Positions 16,837 through 25,624 of a stretch of 64,000 bases of DNA are shown in pieces; position 1 is the first letter of the stretch, and every line of letters starts with the position of its first letter. The position numbers were made by a program, and so were the translations under genes. The notes beneath the pieces are model-generated. The model searched no databases, had not been told where the DNA came from, and saw only the letters and a program-made list of their open reading frames with translations. The stretch comes from Variovorax sp. PBL-E5 (lineage in GTDB: Bacteria > Pseudomonadota > Gammaproteobacteria > Burkholderiales > Burkholderiaceae_C). The stretch lies in contig NZ_LR594672.1 in NCBI RefSeq assembly GCF_901827185.1, forward strand, positions 372,001 through 436,000, written 5' to 3'.

Positions 16837-17819
16837 TGCCTGGCTTCCCTGGCCACGTGGTAGTCCCACCCACCCTCGATTCGGCAATCCCAAAGGTCGA
16901 AGTGCACCGCCGGCGACTTACCCAGATACTTATGGTGGTTGTAGCGGTGAAGGTCCTCCAACGCCGCGCGCTGGCCCGCAAATCGGTCGCTCCGGCCATC
17001 TGCCATACCAACTGCCGCAATTCGCCGGGCGACATCGGTACAGGCCTTCTCGCGAAGGAAGAGCTCCACAGCGTCATAGCTGGCGCCAAAGACTTCTTCG
17101 TCCGTGCGGCCGTCGTACATGTCTCCGGTCGGCGTCGCCTCGAGGATGGAGGACGGCACCCCCAGGTGCCGGGCAACCTCATAGACCTGGGACTTGTACA
17201 GGTCCGAGATGAGCTGTGCGTCCACGAGGCCGTCCGAGGCTTTGCCGAAGTAGCCCAGGTACGCACCCTCGTCGCGATTCGTCGTGCCAATCAACATGCC
17301 GGGCGTGCCGGCCTGGGTCAGAAGGCTGGTGACGTAGTAAAGCGCCGGAGTTCGCTGATAAGCCACCAGCTGGCCCGAGGCCCAGCCTTCGCCTAACGTC
17401 GACAACGCGTTGTCGACGAGCGTCTTCGTCGCCAGGTGCGCCTTCGACAGGTCGATAACGACAGGCAGCAGTTCAAGCGCGCCGCAGAGCTCCACGCCGC
17501 GTGACGTTGCAAGGTCCTGGTTGGTGGCAGCGCCATCGGTGAAGACCGGCAGGAGCACGGGAACGATGCGCTGAATCGGCGAGCCGGGCTGTTGGCTGGC
17601 CGCCTTGACCAGCGCCAGCACCAAGGCGGAGTCCACGCCCCCGCTCACGGCCACCACGGCGGCCCGGAGCCCCGATGCGCGAAGGTAGGCGTTCAGCGCA
17701 TTGCCCTTACGCCAAACGTAGTCAGGTGCGGAAAACGCATCCTCCAGACGAAGCTGGGCAAGCAGCTCGGTGAGGCCGCTCGGAAGGGCGTGCTTGGCAG
17801 GAGGGGGATAGTGATTCAT
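16833..17819 (-). CDS. nadE: NAD synthetase (NadE family)
   Basis: The 328-residue protein has the ATP-pyrophosphatase loop SGGVDS (59-64), GTTNRDE (178-184), a KASDGLVD segment and LYKSQVYE (207-214), in the order seen in NadE. NadE amidates nicotinate adenine dinucleotide to NAD using ATP. No glutaminase domain is present, so it would use ammonia. ATG 17819 overlaps the racemase stop (ATGA). A related amide ligase acting on an NAD-like substrate is possible. Confidence 0.85.
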   Translation of the reverse strand: MNHYPPPAKHALPSGLTELLAQLRLEDAFSAPDYVWRKGNALNAYLRASGLRAAVVAVSGGVDSALVLALVKAASQQPGSPIQRIVPVLLPVFTDGAATNQDLATSRGVELCGALELLPVVIDLSKAHLATKTLVDNALSTLGEGWASGQLVAYQRTPALYYVTSLLTQAGTPGMLIGTTNRDEGAYLGYFGKASDGLVDAQLISDLYKSQVYEVARHLGVPSSILEATPTGDMYDGRTDEEVFGASYDAVELFLREKACTDVARRIAAVGMADGRSDRFAGQRAALEDLHRYNHHKYLGKSPAVHFDLWDCRIEGGWDYHVAREARQ

Positions 17820-18523
17820 GTTGAGGCTTGGAAGGAGGCCCGAAATAGCGCCTGCGCACGGTCAGCCGTGGCGCGCACCAGGCAATTCATGGTGTCGAGC
17901 ACCCGTTCATCGGGTTCGAGCTGCGCGCACGACAGTTCTGTGCAGGCAATGCGCACCTCGGCGACGCCGCGGCGCAGCTGCTCGGAGATGAGCGCCTGCA
18001 GTAGGCAAGCTGAGGGAGCCTGACCCGCCATCCCCTGCTCGATGAGCAGTTGAACTGCGGCTTGGGCGGCGTCGCTCGGGAAAATCAATTCTGGGTAGCG
18101 CGCGGAGAGATACGCCCTCATGCTCTTGGAACACAGCACCGCCGTGGACGCGGGCTGTCGCATGGCGGGTGCCGAGTTCCATGGGGTGAACACCTCAAGA
18201 CCGAGGGTGCCCGTGCAGTTGGTCAGGACCTCGCCCAGGCTGTTGCAAGGCGCAGCGACGAAGGCGGCACCCGCTTCTTTCAACAGCGACACACCGCGCG
18301 CAAGCGAAGCGGCGGCCCTACGGCGGCATTCCACGCCGTCGGCGCCGAGTCCTTGCAAGGCCTCACTGAGGTGGATGATTGCGGGGTAGTGCTCGTCTTG
18401 GAGGCACGCGCCGGACATCTGACGCGCCCAGGCCTGGACCAGCCGAACCTGGAACACCGCACTCGCGAAGGGCCCCGCGCCGCCCAAGATGCCGATGCGG
18501 GCCGGTGCTGTCTCAGCTCGCAT
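17816..18523 (-). CDS. Aspartate/glutamate racemase family protein
   Basis: The 235-residue protein has the N-terminal GILGGAGPFAS loop and both catalytic cysteines, C93 in APCNS and C194 in ACTELS. The family interconverts L and D forms of aspartate, glutamate or related acids; some members act as decarboxylases or isomerases. ATG 18523 lies 11 bases inside the end of the upstream GNAT gene. A link to NAD through aspartate is possible but is inference. Confidence 0.85.
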   Translation of the reverse strand: MRAETAPARIGILGGAGPFASAVFQVRLVQAWARQMSGACLQDEHYPAIIHLSEALQGLGADGVECRRRAAASLARGVSLLKEAGAAFVAAPCNSLGEVLTNCTGTLGLEVFTPWNSAPAMRQPASTAVLCSKSMRAYLSARYPELIFPSDAAQAAVQLLIEQGMAGQAPSACLLQALISEQLRRGVAEVRIACTELSCAQLEPDERVLDTMNCLVRATADRAQALFRASFQAST

Positions 18524-19685
18524 GCTCTGAAAGCAGGTAGAGCTGCTCGTCGTGCGTCCCGGTCGCGCGGGGGTCCTGCCCCAGGAAGATGATGTCGCTG
18601 CCCGCGGTCCACGGGTGCAGGTCCTGCGGCCGGACGCGGTCGATGTGCGCTCGCAGCGACTCGACGGCGTCCACGGCGTCCATCACCAGCTGCGGCGGCA
18701 GCTTCTCGGAGACCGGATAGTCGTACTGGAGCGGGAAGGGCGCCATGGCAATTTTGCTGACACGACGGCGCAAACCACCCAGAGCCAGCGGGAGCAACTC
18801 CTTCAGCAGCTCGGCCCCGAGCCCCTGACCGCGCAGGTCGTGCCGGACCTCGAATGCTTCCAGGAACAGGAGGCCCTTGCCGTCATAAAAGCTATCAGGG
18901 AGCCGCTGATGCTGCTCGAGCACATGGAGGCTGGTCCCAAGCTTGAGGCCAGCTTCGTCATAGGCGTCGAGCGTCCACAGCGCCTTGGCGGCAGATTGGC
19001 CGCGTCGAAGGTAGACGATTCGAGCGTCGAAGGTGGCCACGGGCCGGCCCTTGGCATCAGAGACCAAGGCAGCGATGTCGTAGAGCTTCTCGCCGTCCTC
19101 GGCATAGCGGTGCAGGCCGGCACGCCACATCGACAGCACGAGGCCTTCCCCCGCCGCCAGAGGCAGGTTGTCGGCGAGGCGGGCGACCCCGTTCTTGTCG
19201 ACCCTTCCCCCGAAGTAGTTCTGAAGGGTCACGTCGAGCTCGTCGGACACCATGCTCGCGTACCCGCCGATGAATCCGGTCGCGCCCGGCCGGTACTGCA
19301 GAAGCTCCGTGACGCTCGTGCCCAGGACGGGTGCCAGCAGCGGCGTCGCAAGCGCGATGCACGCGTCCAGCTGCCGGCCGGGGGGCTCCCAGTTGTCATC
19401 GACCAGGCCTTCGTGCCAAAGCAGGGGTGCGATGGCGTCCATGCAGGCCCGGCCGGCTACCGTTTCGGGCGTAACGATTTCTCCGCCGAGCGCTTCGACT
19501 CGGACCATGAAGTCGCAGAGCAGCTGCCCAACTGTCAGGCGTTCGAGCACGGGCCAGCGGGTCGGTGCGCCACTGCGGTCATGCGGCGCGCCGCTCAGGA
19601 TGGCGACCACGAGGGCCGTCGCTCCGATGCTGGTGCGGTCAAGGTAGGGGCGCAGTTGCGCAGTCGAGAAGTAGGTAGATGCCAT
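18513..19685 (-). CDS. GNAT family acetyltransferase-like protein with long N-terminal extension
   Basis: The 390-residue protein has a GNAT acyl-CoA loop RGQGLG (285-290) preceded by a beta strand (FLEAFEV). The first roughly 130 residues are helical and of unknown type. It starts at ATG 19685 with an AAGGACGACC site. It is the first gene of the five-gene operon. A CTATAG box about 70 bases upstream may be the promoter, diverging from the Mom-like gene. The substrate is unknown; a role in acylating the operon product is inference. Confidence 0.75.
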   Translation of the reverse strand: MASTYFSTAQLRPYLDRTSIGATALVVAILSGAPHDRSGAPTRWPVLERLTVGQLLCDFMVRVEALGGEIVTPETVAGRACMDAIAPLLWHEGLVDDNWEPPGRQLDACIALATPLLAPVLGTSVTELLQYRPGATGFIGGYASMVSDELDVTLQNYFGGRVDKNGVARLADNLPLAAGEGLVLSMWRAGLHRYAEDGEKLYDIAALVSDAKGRPVATFDARIVYLRRGQSAAKALWTLDAYDEAGLKLGTSLHVLEQHQRLPDSFYDGKGLLFLEAFEVRHDLRGQGLGAELLKELLPLALGGLRRRVSKIAMAPFPLQYDYPVSEKLPPQLVMDAVDAVESLRAHIDRVRPQDLHPWTAGSDIIFLGQDPRATGTHDEQLYLLSEHAS

Positions 19686-19804
19686 CGCGGTCGTCCTTGG
19701 CAGCAGCGCTGCGGTCAAGACAGAAAAGCGACACGGTTTATGGCACCTATAGAAGAACGTGGGAGCAAGGTTGATTTACGGACCGCGGAAACCGTATAAA
19801 CTAA

Positions 19805-20710
19805 ATGCACATGCAATCTAAACTACAAGTCGCCAGAGGCCTGTGCGCCCCCGCTTCCTCTGGAAAACCAATTCCTACGCAACGGTGGCGGGACGGCAAG
19901 TCGTCCTTCCGTGTCGACAGGGACGAAGGATTTAGGAAGGGGGACTTCGCTGTGGACCTCATCACGGAGGGCGTCGCAAGAAAGTTCGTGGAGGCCCACC
20001 ACTACAGCCGGTCGTTCGTAGCGTCCGTCGTACGCGTGGGCCTGTTTGGTCCCAAAGCGGAGCTGATGGGCGTCGCGGTGTTCTCCGTGCCCATGAACCA
20101 ACGGGTGATTCCGAAGTACTGCTCTGTGCCCCCGAGCGAAGGCTTGGAGCTAGGCCGCCTGGTGCTGCTTGACGCCGCTCCCTACTGCAGCGAGACCTAT
20201 TTCCTGGGTCGCGCGTTCGACCTGCTCAAGAAGGTGAAGCCGGCGATGAAGGCCGTCGTCTCGTACTCCGACCCAGTGCCCAGGCGAGACGAGGACGGGG
20301 GACTGACGATGCCTGGGCATGTCGGCATTTGCTACCAGGCATTCAACGGGCGGTACCTGGGGCGAGGGACCCCTCGAACGCATCACGTCACGGCGTCTGG
20401 GCGCGTGGTCAGTCCCCGCTCGCTCTCAAAGATTCGTCTTCTGGAGTCGGGACACGAGGCGGCCGAGCGCGCGCTGGTTCACCTTGGTGCACCGGCACGG
20501 CCGTTCGGCCAGGAGCCAGCCCAGTGGCTCGACGGAGTTCTTCGAAGCGGCCTCCTGCGGCCTGTGAAGCATCCGGGCAATCATGTCTACGCCTGGCCGC
20601 TGGGACGCACCGGCGAGAAGGCGATTGTGATGTCGGGCTTTCAGCCTCCGCAGCCGTACCCTAAGCAGTCCGATTCGCACCGGCGGGTTGCGCTGATACC
20701 GAGCACCTGA
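19805..20710 (+). CDS. Mom-like DNA-modification protein
   Basis: The 301-residue protein has AHHYSRS (64-70), ELGRLVLLD (115-123), a helix before SYSDP (153-157) and GHVGICYQA followed by YLGRG (171-187). This order matches phage Mu Mom, a GNAT-fold enzyme that modifies adenines in DNA and protects it from restriction. The family call rests on remembered motifs, not a search. ATG 19805 (or 19811) follows a CGTATAAACT box. It diverges from the cofactor-like operon and converges on the gene at 20727. Confidence 0.65.
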   Translation: MHMQSKLQVARGLCAPASSGKPIPTQRWRDGKSSFRVDRDEGFRKGDFAVDLITEGVARKFVEAHHYSRSFVASVVRVGLFGPKAELMGVAVFSVPMNQRVIPKYCSVPPSEGLELGRLVLLDAAPYCSETYFLGRAFDLLKKVKPAMKAVVSYSDPVPRRDEDGGLTMPGHVGICYQAFNGRYLGRGTPRTHHVTASGRVVSPRSLSKIRLLESGHEAAERALVHLGAPARPFGQEPAQWLDGVLRSGLLRPVKHPGNHVYAWPLGRTGEKAIVMSGFQPPQPYPKQSDSHRRVALIPST

Positions 20711-20726
20711 GCGAAAGGCTCTCCGC

Positions 20727-21473
20727 TCATGCCTTTCCGACGTTGCTTGCAACCCAGGTCTTGTCGTGGGCCTTCTGTACTACATACGCCAGATTTGCGT
20801 CCACGTAGTCCACGTTTTGGGAGATGCGCTCAATCCTGCCACGGCTGTGAGGGGGAATTTTGCCGCCATAGGTCGCCTGGACCCACAGGAGCCGCTTCGG
20901 TAGCCCGCGGATTTGCTGGAACTCCGCGCTTGCGGCAATTTCCGAGCTAAGCCGCTCAATTCGCTCTGCCTCCAGCGTGTGCAACTGCTCCTGCAATACG
21001 GCCTCGTCATCGAAACGTTGTTCGATGAAATCGGAAATCTTCTCCGCGATTTCATTGGCCCAGGTCAGTAATACGCTGGAGGTACGGAACGCGCCATCCT
21101 TTGTGTACATCGCCAAGATGAAATAGGGCTGGCCGCTGAAGCGCTCGACCAAGGCCAGGTCTGCGGCGACGTGCGCACTAGTCTCGGCCGGCGTTGGCCA
21201 GCGACCTCTGCGGCTCATCTCAAATACGGGCTTCCAACCCTCTTCCTCCATGCATTCCTGGACGTAGTCCTCTGGCACAAAGCATTGTTTTTGCCAAAAG
21301 ACGGCGCTTGGTTTTTCAGCGGCGACTGCCTTCAGGAAATCCTCCCACGCGAACCGCAACCTCGGAGTCGCATCGAGGTCGCTGGCGGTGGCCGGTATTA
21401 GCGCACTCCCATGCTTCGCACAGTCATTGCCGAGCGCCTCCAGGAGGTCTTCGATAGTTAAAGTTGGGGTCAT
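20727..21473 (-). CDS. Hypothetical protein
   Basis: This 248-residue protein starts at ATG 21473. It is mostly helical, with a long charged coiled-coil-like stretch (about 150-195) and a C-terminal beta region. It ends only 16 bases from the Mom-like gene in convergent orientation. No motif was recognised; a link to the Mom-like gene is only positional. Confidence 0.7.
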   Translation of the reverse strand: MTPTLTIEDLLEALGNDCAKHGSALIPATASDLDATPRLRFAWEDFLKAVAAEKPSAVFWQKQCFVPEDYVQECMEEEGWKPVFEMSRRGRWPTPAETSAHVAADLALVERFSGQPYFILAMYTKDGAFRTSSVLLTWANEIAEKISDFIEQRFDDEAVLQEQLHTLEAERIERLSSEIAASAEFQQIRGLPKRLLWVQATYGGKIPPHSRGRIERISQNVDYVDANLAYVVQKAHDKTWVASNVGKA

Positions 21474-21562
21474 GTTTGGCGAATGAAGAGCCTCCTCCGT
21501 AGGAGACGGCCCAAATCATCGCATGCGCACTAGCCGAACGGTGACCGAAGTGCTTCGCCATG

Positions 21563-21597
21563 AAGAAGCCCCTCGCTGCGCAGGGCAGGAGGGGCGA
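21563..21597 (-). terminator. Intrinsic terminator
   Basis: A GCCCCTC/GAGGGGC stem is followed on the minus strand by TTCTTCA, after the gene ending at 21604. Confidence 0.7.
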
Positions 21598-21603
21598 AGA
21601 GTT

Positions 21604-21966
21604 TCAGTCGCGAGCGACGGTGACCGCTTTGACCTGATGCAGCCGTGCCGCGTAGGTCTGTGAGATGACTTGGTCCGCATTTACGGCAAATTTCCGTGCG
21701 AGCAGCCGTACCGCGTCTTCATCGGCGCCTTCAGGGATGAGCGTGCCGTGAGGCTCTAGGGCATTGCGGCCCTCGCTTTGGTAGTCGCCTGAGAGCGTAA
21801 CGTTGTACCCGTCGCCACGGCTCACGTACGCGTGAGCGACCTTGGGCCCGACGGCGGTTTGGAATACCTTGCTTGCAACGCCGGTGCCGCTCTCTTTCTT
21901 CCAGCCTGCTGCAGCCAGTTGGCCTTTGATGGTCTGGATGAGCTGGGCGTGTTGGGCTGAGTCCAT
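21604..21966 (-). CDS. Small hypothetical protein
   Basis: This 120-residue protein starts at ATG 21966 with an AAGGAACC site and the recurrent leader (GGCTACACGTGGCAGGACA) upstream. It has a helical N-terminus, a beta-rich middle and a C-terminal DNA-binding-like basic stretch. No family was recognised. Confidence 0.75.
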   Translation of the reverse strand: MDSAQHAQLIQTIKGQLAAAGWKKESGTGVASKVFQTAVGPKVAHAYVSRGDGYNVTLSGDYQSEGRNALEPHGTLIPEGADEDAVRLLARKFAVNADQVISQTYAARLHQVKAVTVARD

Positions 21967-21983
21967 GTGGTTCCTTGTTTTCA

Positions 21984-22003
21984 GTGTCCTGCCACGTGTA
22001 GCC
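21984..22003 (-). promoter_or_regulatory. Recurrent leader motif
   Basis: On the minus strand this reads GCTACACGTGGCAGGACACT, upstream of ATG 21966. Confidence 0.6.
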
Positions 22004-22045
22004 TCGCGGCGATTTCGCAGTACAGCCTGGCAAGGATAGCGTTCC

Positions 22046-22596
22046 TCAGTGGTCCCAGGCCTTTCGGCCCTTGTGTTGGGACTTCCAGGACCGCTCGACG
22101 CCGCGCGGGCGGCCGTCCCAGGAGTGGAACAGGTAGGCGTCGCGTCTGGTCGCGCGGCATTCCACCTCGCCTTCCTCAGGGTGCCAGGCTGCGTTTTGGC
22201 GGCGCTGCGCCATGGTCGCGCAGTTGCGGTAGGTCGGTCCGCCACGCCATTTGCGGATGCCGTACACGGAGCCGCGCCGGTTGCTGTAGCCGCGGGAAGG
22301 GTACCGGCCGGAGTCGTACCAGGCGGGGCGTGCATTGGCGTACAGCGTAGGCACGTCCAGGGCCTTGCCGCGCGGGCTGTAGGCACGCAGGTGCGTCTCC
22401 GGCCATGCGACGGTGTGCCCGGTGTGGGCTCGAGTCGGCGGAGCCAGTCGTCGTGGTTGTGCCAGGCGCCTTTCAGAGCCTGGGACAGCGCGGTGAGCGT
22501 GTCGAAGTACTGGGTTTGCGTGCTGCCGTTGGCAGCGACGATGTCCAGTTGGTAAGGGGTGCCCTTACGCGGGCGTGCGGGGGTGGGGAAAGTCAA
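22046..22596 (-). pseudogene. Frameshifted hypothetical gene
   Basis: A TTG start at 22596 with a GGAGACC site begins a frame that codes sensibly through GTPYQLDIVAANGSTQTQYFD and then AWHNHDDWL. Near 22445 the good coding switches frame, continuing with TRAHTGHTVAWPETHLRAY and ending at 22046. In the original frame the sequence turns into low-complexity Arg/Pro/Thr. The likely product would be about 180 residues with a Tyr/Arg/Gly-rich C-terminal half. Real decay and a sequencing indel cannot be told apart. Confidence 0.55.
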
Positions 22597-22746
22597 TCGA
22601 GGTCTCCAGTCTTGCTAAGGTGCAAGAGTGGAAAGACGCTCGGTGCTTAAAGTGATGGCGGGGCATTGGCCCAGTACAGGGATTGCGTTTAAACGCCGTT
22701 CCGCGCAAGCGCAACCAGGCGCGCCGGTACGGGTCAGGCTCCTTGT

Positions 22747-23397
22747 CTAACGGCCTGGCGCGGCGCGAAACCGCCGATACAGGTCGTTAGCGGTGCCCGT
22801 TTCATCGTCACTGGCGACAAGCCCATCTTGCTCGAGCCCGGCGAGCACCCGGCCGGCCTCCATTGGTGTCAACCTTCCGCCCAAGGCCTTGGCGACCTGG
22901 TAGGCCTCGAGCGGCTCCGGTGATGCTTGCAGGTGCAGAAGGACCTCGCCAGGGAGGGCCCGCAGTTCAGCGGCACGCTGCGCAACAAAGGCCCGAACGA
23001 CGTCGATGCCGACCAGCTTCGCGTCCTCCCATTCGGTATCAGAAAAGCGCACCCCTCGAGCCTTCCTGCGAAGCCCGTCAGGTGCCCCCGGCTTGCGACC
23101 CTGATTGCGGCCAGCACCGCCGCGGTTCGACGCGGGCTTGCTCTCAGCGGCAAGCTTGCGCGCCCAGGCCTGACCAGCTTGGAAGCAGGCGGAGCTGAAG
23201 GTGCCTGGCACGACGTTGGCCGACCGAGTTGCGCCGTTAAGCGTGTACTTTCCGGAGAAGCCATCCCAGAACGCCGCCCGGTGCCCCGCGCCGCGACGAG
23301 GCTGGCCCTCGTGATAGAGCTCACTGTTCTTGTCGGCAGCCGCGGCGAGCATTCCGTCGTACAGCTTCTGCAGGTGCGCATCTTTGAACTTCGCCAT
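22747..23397 (-). CDS. Hypothetical protein with C-terminal winged helix
   Basis: The 216-residue protein starts at ATG 23397 with an AAAGGGAG site. A CTATACA box lies about 35 bases upstream. The middle is basic and Gly/Arg-rich (about 75-115), which suits nucleic-acid binding. The last 60 residues (QVAKALGG ... MEAGRVLAGLEQDGLV) look like a winged-helix module and resemble the small protein at 29885-30118. It diverges from the PLD-family gene. Confidence 0.65.
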   Translation of the reverse strand: MAKFKDAHLQKLYDGMLAAAADKNSELYHEGQPRRGAGHRAAFWDGFSGKYTLNGATRSANVVPGTFSSACFQAGQAWARKLAAESKPASNRGGAGRNQGRKPGAPDGLRRKARGVRFSDTEWEDAKLVGIDVVRAFVAQRAAELRALPGEVLLHLQASPEPLEAYQVAKALGGRLTPMEAGRVLAGLEQDGLVASDDETGTANDLYRRFRAAPGR

Positions 23398-23595
23398 GGA
23401 CTCCCTTTCGTTTTAGGTGTGCTTGATGTTTGATATTGTATAGACACATTCAATCGTCGGCAAGTCCGAGGCACTACGCTCCGGCGCAGCATCGCATCGC
23501 GCCGTGCGAGAAAAGTCGCTCCGTGACATCCTGCCTCGCTTGGTCGCCGTCTCGCTGCCCATAATGCTGGCCAACAAATAGAAAGAGGAAGACCA

Positions 23596-24816
23596 ATGCA
23601 AGTAGAGTTACTGACGGACAGCAAACAAACGACGAATACGCTCGTCGACCTGATGGCAAAATGCGACCTCGCCGCTTGGGCGGTGGCTTGGGCCACGGAC
23701 AACCAGGTTCTCGAGGCGGCGTTTGAGCACCGCGCCAAATTCCGCCACCTCGTCGTCGGCACGCACGGATACGTGACCGCGCCGTCGGTCATTGAACGCT
23801 TCCAGGAGATGCCGAATTTCAAGGTCATGCTTCCGGAGGGTCCGCTCTTCCACCCCAAGGTCTACCTGTTCCGAAGCAAGGAGGACTGGACCGCCGTGGT
23901 GGGCAGTCACAACCTGACGAATCGAGCTTTCACGACGAACATTGAAGCCAGCACCCTGATGCGCGGCAACGCGACCGACGCCGGACTCCAGAAGCTCTTT
24001 GCCTTCGTTGCCCAGTCGTGGGGCGCTGGGGTCGATGTCACCCCCGAGTGGCTTTACAGCTACCAGGCCAATCACCGCCGCGCCAAGGCCGCGCATGACG
24101 AGCTTGCGCGGTGGGTGCCTGTAAAAAAGTCCAAGGCGGAAGACGACATTCCCGGACCACAGGACCTGGCGTGGCAGGAATTCGTTGCCCGGGTCAAAAT
24201 TGAAAACCCGAACTCGGACCATACGCTTGAGGGAAGGCTGCAGGTGCTGGAACAACTGGGCGCAATGTTCCGTTCCAAGCCCACATACGCCGAGCTCGAT
24301 GTAGACGTCCGCAAGCGCATTGCTGGCACGATGGGCGGGACACAAGCCAAGAAGGACGGCCATGAGTGGGCCTGGTTTGGCGCGATGGGTGCCAGTGGCT
24401 CGTTCAGCACCACTGTCATCAATAAGCCGGAGGGGCTGTCGCGCGCGCTGGACTTCATCCCGCAAACCGGCCCCGTAAACCTGGAACACTACGAGCTGTT
24501 CCGAGAAGAGTTCATGGGCGCGCTGAGCGAAGACCTACGCGCCTCGGGCGGCATCGCAACCGGAACGCGCCTGCTCGCAATGAAGCGGCCGGACCAGTTC
24601 GTTTGCATCAGCAGGCCAAACAAGAAGGGCATCGCAGAGCACTTTGCCGTTGCGAACAACACCTCTCTCGACAACTACTGGGAGCGAATCGTACTTCGGA
24701 TTCGCAGCTCGCCCTGGTGGCTCGCGCCCGAGCCCACGGACCCGCTGGAGAAGCGGATTTGGGCCGGGCGTGCCGCGTTGCTGGATGCCATCTACTACGA
24801 CCCCGCCACGCGCTGA
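23596..24816 (+). CDS. Phospholipase D-family (HKD) protein, possible nuclease
   Basis: This 406-residue protein has one HKD-type motif: H86 and K88 in FHPKVYLF, then GSHNLTNRAF with N106 and E117. Single-HKD proteins usually dimerise and many are nucleases, including restriction enzymes such as BfiI. The region from about 130 to 406 is unknown and could set specificity. It starts at ATG 23596 after an AGAGGAAGA site. A defence role is possible but is inferred from family and context only. Confidence 0.75.
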   Translation: MQVELLTDSKQTTNTLVDLMAKCDLAAWAVAWATDNQVLEAAFEHRAKFRHLVVGTHGYVTAPSVIERFQEMPNFKVMLPEGPLFHPKVYLFRSKEDWTAVVGSHNLTNRAFTTNIEASTLMRGNATDAGLQKLFAFVAQSWGAGVDVTPEWLYSYQANHRRAKAAHDELARWVPVKKSKAEDDIPGPQDLAWQEFVARVKIENPNSDHTLEGRLQVLEQLGAMFRSKPTYAELDVDVRKRIAGTMGGTQAKKDGHEWAWFGAMGASGSFSTTVINKPEGLSRALDFIPQTGPVNLEHYELFREEFMGALSEDLRASGGIATGTRLLAMKRPDQFVCISRPNKKGIAEHFAVANNTSLDNYWERIVLRIRSSPWWLAPEPTDPLEKRIWAGRAALLDAIYYDPATR

Positions 24817-24879
24817 CTATTCCCTCGTGATGGCCAGACGCAGGTCTGTTCAATCGCGGGCATGCAGCAGAATGCGGGC

Positions 24880-25441
24880 ATGAAACTCCTCCTTACCCTC
24901 GCGTGCGCATTGGCTGCATTTCATGTTGCTAGTGCTTCCGCGGCCGACGAAGCGTCTGAATTGAAGGCGCTGGTCGAGCGGCAGAACAGTCAGTGTCGTG
25001 GGGGCTCCGGCGGCGACCCAAAGACGATGGCGGCCTGCGACGACCGCACGGCAACCATGGCGAAGCTGAAGCGACTTGGGTGGTGCTGGGTAGCCCGGGG
25101 CAGGCGGCATACCAGATGAGCTGGGAGCGTTGCTCCGCGACAGCTCAGCCAAGCCCGCAAGGGACAAGAGGTCAACAGGCGGCACGGCCGCAAAGTGCAG
25201 ATGACGCGGTGCTGGAATCTTGCGGCAAGCAAGCTGTGTTGCTGGCCGATGTTGCCAAGAGGCGAGACCAGGGGTGCCAAGCAGCAACGGCCAGGCGTTT
25301 CAGCGTGTCCAAGCCAGGGCAGCATACCTCGAACTTCCGAAACCTTTCGTCGATGCGCTGCCCGGGCTCTACGGCGACATCTACTTTGGCCGGATGCTGG
25401 GGCTGACCCCGAACGAAATCCGCGCGCGGACTACTCGATGA
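24880..25441 (+). pseudogene. Secreted-protein gene broken by two frameshifts
   Basis: ATG 24880 begins a signal peptide (KLLLTLACALAAFHVASASA), and coding is good to LKRLGWCW near 25089. It then continues one base back with GSPGQAAYQMSWERC to about 25275, and again one base back with VPSSNGQAFQRVQ, ending at 25441. The rebuilt protein would be about 187 residues. Both shifts lie at G-rich runs, so sequencing error is possible; decay next to the inserted element is the other explanation. Confidence 0.6.
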
Positions 25442-25624
25442 AGTGCCGAAACCGCCAGCAAACTAGCACCAGGAGGTAGCCGTATCCGAAGAAGGCTGCA
25501 AACGTCGTCAGACCAAGCTGCGCAGGGCCAACTTGCGCGTTCGTCAGCTTCACCAGAAGCCAACGCGAGAGAAGCCCATCCTTTAGGGCGGGGAGTGAAT
25601 CGCGGGTTGTTTGCAGCCGAAGGC
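25431..25624 (-). pseudogene. C-terminal remnant of a small membrane protein
   Basis: On the minus strand an open frame without a usual start codon encodes LSRWLLVKLTN, a hydrophobic segment (TTFAAFFGYGYLLVLVCWRF) and a stop at 25431. The membrane segment makes chance unlikely. The upstream part is made of insertion-element end sequence and a stop codon, so the N-terminus appears to have been lost. It overlaps the end of the broken gene on the other strand by 11 bases. Confidence 0.4.
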
